Positions 59,529-64,000 of a DNA stretch of 64,000 bases are shown here, piece by piece; the first letter of the stretch is position 1, and each line of letters opens with the position of its first letter. The notes beneath the pieces are model-generated. The model did not search any database and was not told the origin of the DNA. It saw only the letters and a list, made by a program, of their open reading frames with translations. Origin of the DNA: Bugulina stolonifera (taxonomy: Eukaryota > Bryozoa > Gymnolaemata > Cheilostomatida > Bugulidae); NCBI GenBank assembly GCA_935421135.1, contig OW285189.1, positions 22,198,298 to 22,262,297 on the forward strand, read 5' to 3'. A program made the translations under genes and the position numbers.

Positions 59529-61970
59529 CTGTAAAACAATAGCAAACATTAATAACACAGTAACAGTTGCACATGATGTAGTCTACTCAGCAACATACCA
59601 GGATAAGACGATTCCAAATGTTCTTTGTATTGCTACACAAACAGATATCAGAAAACCAGTGTCTCTCTGTCAGAACATTTACAGAGCTTAAGTATTGCTA
59701 TGATTTGGCACCACATGGACATAGTGCAGATAGTAGGATGTACTGCATGAACAAAGGATAGAATTTGAATACGCATGCATATTACTGGAACGACCAACAA
59801 AGAGCTAGTGTACACAATGAGTTGAATTTTACAAAAAAAAAACGGTTAAAGCTGAGAATCTTTGGGTCTAGACTGGCCAACACATGGTATCTTAGCTCAC
59901 ACTGGTACAGCGAGTTGCAACTGAAACTTTAACTCTTTGTAGAATTAAAAAGCCTTAGGTGTGCTGCCAACACCAGAGATGACTTGCTCTAATTTTAATA
60001 ATTGATATACACAAATCGATAAAGCAAATGTTAAATTGACTATTGAGCGTGCTAGCATCTCATTTAGAGAGTTGTTACCACCTGAACTCTAATGTATCGA
60101 TACACATTAGCCTACATGTGATTTTTATTTGTGACAGCTACATGTACAAGATTACCACTAGAATGAGTAGAGAAAGGTATTTAAATTTCCTCATTGTAGG
60201 AAAACTGGGTAAGGTATTTCACTCAACACTGAGAACATAACTCCTAATTGTTGTGTATGTTATCTGACAAGGAGAAAGGGAAATTTGAAAACATTTACTA
60301 AAGCTCTGAAAGTTCTCTATGAAATGATTGAAATGCACACAGCAGGTTTATCTCCACTCACTAATGATGAACATTGCTACCAACAGGTGCTACATCACAG
60401 CTCACCGTGAGCTTGAGAGAAACATACTACCGTCTACCGCTACACTTATACAAGTATTTAAAACCCAAGTAAAGTCACTAGTATGACCAGTTATTAGTTT
60501 ATGCAAAGCACTAGAAGTAGGAGTTGGAGGACTGTGCACTGCACACAACATGTTACTATATCCATTAGAGTTAATGATCCAATGCAGTCCACTTTATGTA
60601 GGATTGTATAACATTCCTACATAATTACATTCGCCAAATCTCCCTGGGCTAACTACAGGTCTAGGCTAGCGCTGGTGCATATTATACTACATGTAAATCT
60701 ATTGCTATACATTATACTAGATGCACACCCATCAAGTACTTGCAAGTTCACTTATAGTAGAAATTCATTTATATAAACCTCAAAGCTGATGAGCAGCCAC
60801 TTAATATATCACCTTGATTATCACTTAAAATTGATTTTGCACTGCACACTTATGCAATAAATAATAATAAGTATAGGAATAATACATACTGTATGTATTT
60901 CTGAACCCCAGCATCTCTACAGTTCTATAAACTATTGATAATTTGATTGGCCAAACTCAAATATCCTGGAATCTGTACTGATTTTTAGTCAACTCTATTG
61001 AACATTGAGCACAACATGACCTCATGGATTTATTTGCTAAAAATTCTGCAGGATACGTTAGAAATACAAAAAAACTCAGTTGACTTCCGTAAGAAATTGA
61101 GAACAACTTGCCATAAAGATGGTTAGCATTAGATACTGCAGTTCATATTATTAGCAAACTGGAGAAGTAGGGAGACAATTATTTTCCTAATGAGTCGAGT
61201 AAGGAAGCATTCAAGAAGCTACTGCTAGCATGCCAAGATGTATTAGTAGCATACAATGTAAGTGGTAGTACTGAGAACTGATATGGAAATTCTAACACTT
61301 GCTATGAATGGTAAGAGTGGATATACACTAATTCAAGGAATATATCTCATTATATATGCCATTAGTGCAACTTCAGCACATTATAAAACAAACACAATAT
61401 TGCCCACAGGGAAACAAACATACAATTTATATGTAATATATATAGTTGTATATAATACACATATCATGTACTCATATATACACATTATATATATTTAGCT
61501 CCCCAGTTAATAGGTGTATTATTAGTGTAAGAAAGAAGGTGTTGATTGCATAGAAGAGTTCAACTATCCAGTATACCACCACAGTATATTTATATAGTCT
61601 GTAGGCCTCAGTTTTAACCAAAATTAAATTTTAAAAACTTACTTGTTACGCCATCAAAAATATCAGAGCTTTCAAACTACTTGTCTAGCCAAAGATGATT
61701 CTAAAGGCAGTTCATGCCCAAACCACACTTTTCTGTTCTCCAAGTCTAACCATTAGACCTTGGACTATTCAACGCTAGCTAGGTATGCATTACTATAACT
61801 GCAGCACCTGTACTCACCTGCCTGTGTGTATCCTCCACTGTCGGTGTGTAGTGGTCCTTAAAGCTGTCACTGAGAAACCTTGTAACTATGGATGTCTTAC
61901 CAACAGCAGCGCTACCAAACACTACCACCCTGTACTCAGTACCATCCGTCTTACGATTTAAAGTCGGCAT
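59037..61970 (-). CDS. DIRAS: DIRAS-type Ras GTPase, two exons
   Basis: Membrane-associated small GTPase related to DIRAS1/2 (Rig/Di-Ras). Exon 1 is 61818-61970 (51 codons), exon 2 is 59037-59528 (163 codons and TAA); donor GTGAGT, acceptor TTTTACAG, phase 0. Total 214 residues, slightly longer than the ~199 of vertebrate DIRAS because of a Lys/Ser-rich tail. P-loop GSAAVGKT (19-26), switch I YTPTVEDTHRQ (41-51), G3 DTGGSHSFPAM (66-76), NKCD (126-129), ETSAK (153-157), basic region KSKRKKIKSSPKKSPRK (186-202), CaaX CNLM (211-214) predicting farnesylation. The TDTGGSHSFPAM segment matches the DIRAS family (DTTGSHxFPAM) rather than Ras, Rap or Rheb. Upstream neighbour unknown; UCKL1 lies downstream on the same strand. 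Confidence 0.93.
59529..61817. other. DIRAS intron
   Basis: 2.29 kb. Two plus-strand stretches look weakly coding (about 60155-60240 with MSRERYLNFLIVGKLGK, and about 60298-60390 and 61165-61260 with short open frames), possibly transposon relics. None has a clear family match. Confidence 0.4.
61818..61970 (-). CDS. DIRAS: DIRAS exon 1
   Basis: ATG at 61968-61970, then MPTLNRKTDGTEYRVVVFGS and the P-loop and switch I. The intron falls right after switch I. A TATA-like TATAAATATATATT lies about 50 bp upstream. Confidence 0.93.
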
Positions 61971-64000
61971 TTCAAGTTATCGATCCAGTTTAGACTCTAC
62001 AACTAACCATTTGTTGTATAAATATATATTATAATATGCCTAGTTATAAGCTAATGCAATACTAAAAATATAACATGCTTACGGCGTTTTTCGTCATGGT
62101 TGATATGACTTGGCTCCATTAATATGAATATGTAGTTATAAATAGAATAAAAATTATGTCCCTACCCCTTTACACTTCAAATAAATAATCTTGTCTATAA
62201 AGAAATTATTACCAGAACATTCCATTTAAATTGATATGTAACCCACTTTAATTTGGTTAATTTACGTCATTTTACAATGCATATTAACAAAATTGGTTCA
62301 TAAAAATATAAATGTTGCGGAAAAAATACTCTGAACCTAAGCTAAAATGTACAAAGATATCTCTGAACTTTTGTTTGCTCACATAAAAGTTCTAATTTAA
62401 AACAAGTCGTTTGGCAACCAATAACATAAATATAACTACTACCTATCCTATCCCTACAACAGTTGCAGACTATGTGCAGTTACAGAAGACACAATTGACG
62501 TAATATTTGTATTACATGATTGAATAATGTAAGTAATTTGATAGAATTAATATCGTATGGACACAGGAGAATAAGATGAGCCTGCTCCAGTACTTTGATA
62601 TAACGTCACTTATATTATTACATTATAGACGTAATGTGATAAGAGGCTTCTTGTGAAAATAAAGTAACGAGAGTGAACATTACTTGAGCTCCAGTATTAT
62701 AATATTAATTAGGATACTTCCACTAGATTTCACCAATTTAACTGAAGTTAGTAGCAGTGATCAATATTTTGTAAAAATTCCTGAAGACTGTGTACTTACT
62801 GTAGCTGTTAACTACAGTGGTGATGGAAATAATGGGACCGCCTAAGAGAATATGTACTATTCGCACTTGAGCCTGAATTCTATCCCTTTACTTCATTGCA
62901 ATGTACCCAAGTTATACACCATTTGAAAGCAAATTTTCTCCTTATTCTCCACAGCCTCTTTCATACTATCTGGAGAAAGATGGAGGTATTTAGAGAGTTT
63001 TAACTGAACCAACTCTGAAATCTCCAATTTTACTAAAATTTGCGAGTTCAAGATTACATCTTAAGCTCTTTGATTTTACAAGGGATATTTTGCACTCTCC
63101 CTGTTATTGCCTTGTAACAGTTGAAGACTCCATATGAGATGCTGTATGAACTTTGTGTGGTGTATAACTCTGCTAAAAAGTGTCTGTTACAAGAGAAAGT
63201 TTTCAGTTTATTTTCATTGCCGTTATGACGCTCATCTTTCTTAAGAAAAGCATGCCATCATAATCCATGTGCATAACTAAGGGAAAACACACCATGAGAT
63301 GGTCAAGGAACTTTCTTGCTTAATGGATGAGGTGCTAGCAACAATTAGGTGGTGGAAGGAGGGTGGTAGCCTGAAGAAATATCAATATCGCGGACAAAGG
63401 AAACTGACAACACGGAGAGTTGCAAGGAAGCTTGCACGCATCTGAATAGTTAATAGGCATCTCACTGAGCCCCAACTGCCCAGAGAGTCCCGAGTACCTG
63501 CTGGTGCTAAATTGACTCCATTCACTATTTGTGGGGTGGACGGAAAAGACTCGCCTTCAAGTGCAAAGCTTAAAGAAAGCTTCTGCAGACAGAAATAAAA
63601 AGCCGAGCAAAACTGAAACTGACCAAAGAACACCTTTATTGGACAGGAGACTAGTGCAAGAAGGTGCCATTTAGTGATAGAGGAACTTTTACCATCTTAA
63701 ATCATAGTGGAACCAATAATATAAGAGATGCAGGTAAGGAGTTGATCCCAAGGTGCTTAGTACCACCCATCTAGCATTGCGCATCCGCCCACGTGCGGAG
63801 CAACTTTCGCCTAACTGGTCCGAGACTTCTTTATTTCTTTATTGAGGCAAACAAATCTATCAAATGCTGCAAGATATTCAAAATTGTAGTGTTGTCAGCT
63901 GCCAGGCAGCTCTGTCGTGATGATTGAATCTTAAACCAAGGTGAAACAGCCTGTCACACAGCTCGGCTTGACAAAAAGTGGATAAAACGATTGCCATGTC
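61971..64000. other. Upstream of DIRAS; no recognisable gene
   Basis: A GC-richer part at 63300-63640 has a plus-strand frame from ATG 63304 with one in-frame stop (RRVARKLARI-stop-IVNRHLTEPQLP), perhaps a decayed exon or repeat. An inverted CAGCTGCC/GGCAGCTC pair lies near 63900. No family is recognised. Confidence 0.4.

Noticed and set aside
60043..60240. TTRMSRERYLNFL segment as a piggyBac transposase relic
   Set aside because: Only about ten residues resemble the family, with no flanking TTAA-bounded ends or DDD motifs.
56862..60800. Other CTGATGAG occurrences (about 56862 and 60787) as extra hammerheads
   Set aside because: No GAAA with stem II at the right spacing and no cleavage triplet with stem III.
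63298..63600. Plus-strand frame with basic stretch as a gene exon
   Set aside because: An in-frame stop interrupts it, no splice-consistent partner exon was found, and no family was recognised.

Overview
This is animal nuclear DNA from an AT-rich genome with long introns, dispersed short repeats and abundant TACATGTA-type motifs. A marine invertebrate fits, and a sponge is plausible, but sequence alone does not settle the species. Only two genes are securely recognisable, both on the minus strand. A third, spliced and uncharacterised gene lies on the plus strand inside a transposon.

Region 1 (1 to about 24 kb) has no recognisable protein gene. It is a tandem segmental duplication with a period of roughly 9-10.8 kb: two nearly complete units (about 4.4-14.2 kb and 14.7-23.4 kb) and the tail of a third at the left edge. 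Each unit carries the same ordered blocks, called T, X and H below. Block H contains a hammerhead ribozyme in every copy (2082-2146, 12936-13002, 21776-21838). The outer two have every core nucleotide and all three helices; the middle one has a damaged stem II. A MITE (3545-3925), a hAT-like insertion (14858-15549) and a 10-bp minisatellite (14236-14586) interrupt the array.

Region 2 (26.2-47.9 kb, minus strand) is a complete uridine-cytidine kinase-like 1 gene (UCKL1). I resolved 14 coding exons, all with GT-AG borders and matching phases, adding up to 1584 nt and 527 residues. It has an N-terminal uridine kinase domain and a C-terminal uracil phosphoribosyltransferase-like domain. Its introns are crowded with non-coding elements: two minisatellites (24-bp and 23-bp units) fill the last intron, and a 10.6-kb intron holds hairpins, a G-rich microsatellite and several MITEs with target-site duplications.

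Region 3 (48.4-57.9 kb) is a transposon-rich interval. A 2.16-kb foldback element with 8-bp target-site duplications is inserted in a tRNA-derived SINE. A 1.15-kb hAT-like element contains the 3' end of a non-LTR retrotransposon. A 5.15-kb element has near-palindromic 32-bp inverted termini and a perfect 9-bp target-site duplication, as in the Mutator or Merlin groups, and carries the spliced plus-strand gene.

Region 4 (59.0-62.0 kb, minus strand) is a two-exon Ras-family GTPase of the DIRAS type, 214 residues with a CNLM prenylation box. Its nucleotide-binding loops are unusual: Ala at the Ras Gly12 and Gly13 positions, and no Gln61. The last 2 kb has no recognisable gene.

UCKL1 (pyrimidine salvage) and the DIRAS GTPase (signalling) are neighbours on the same strand with no evident functional link.
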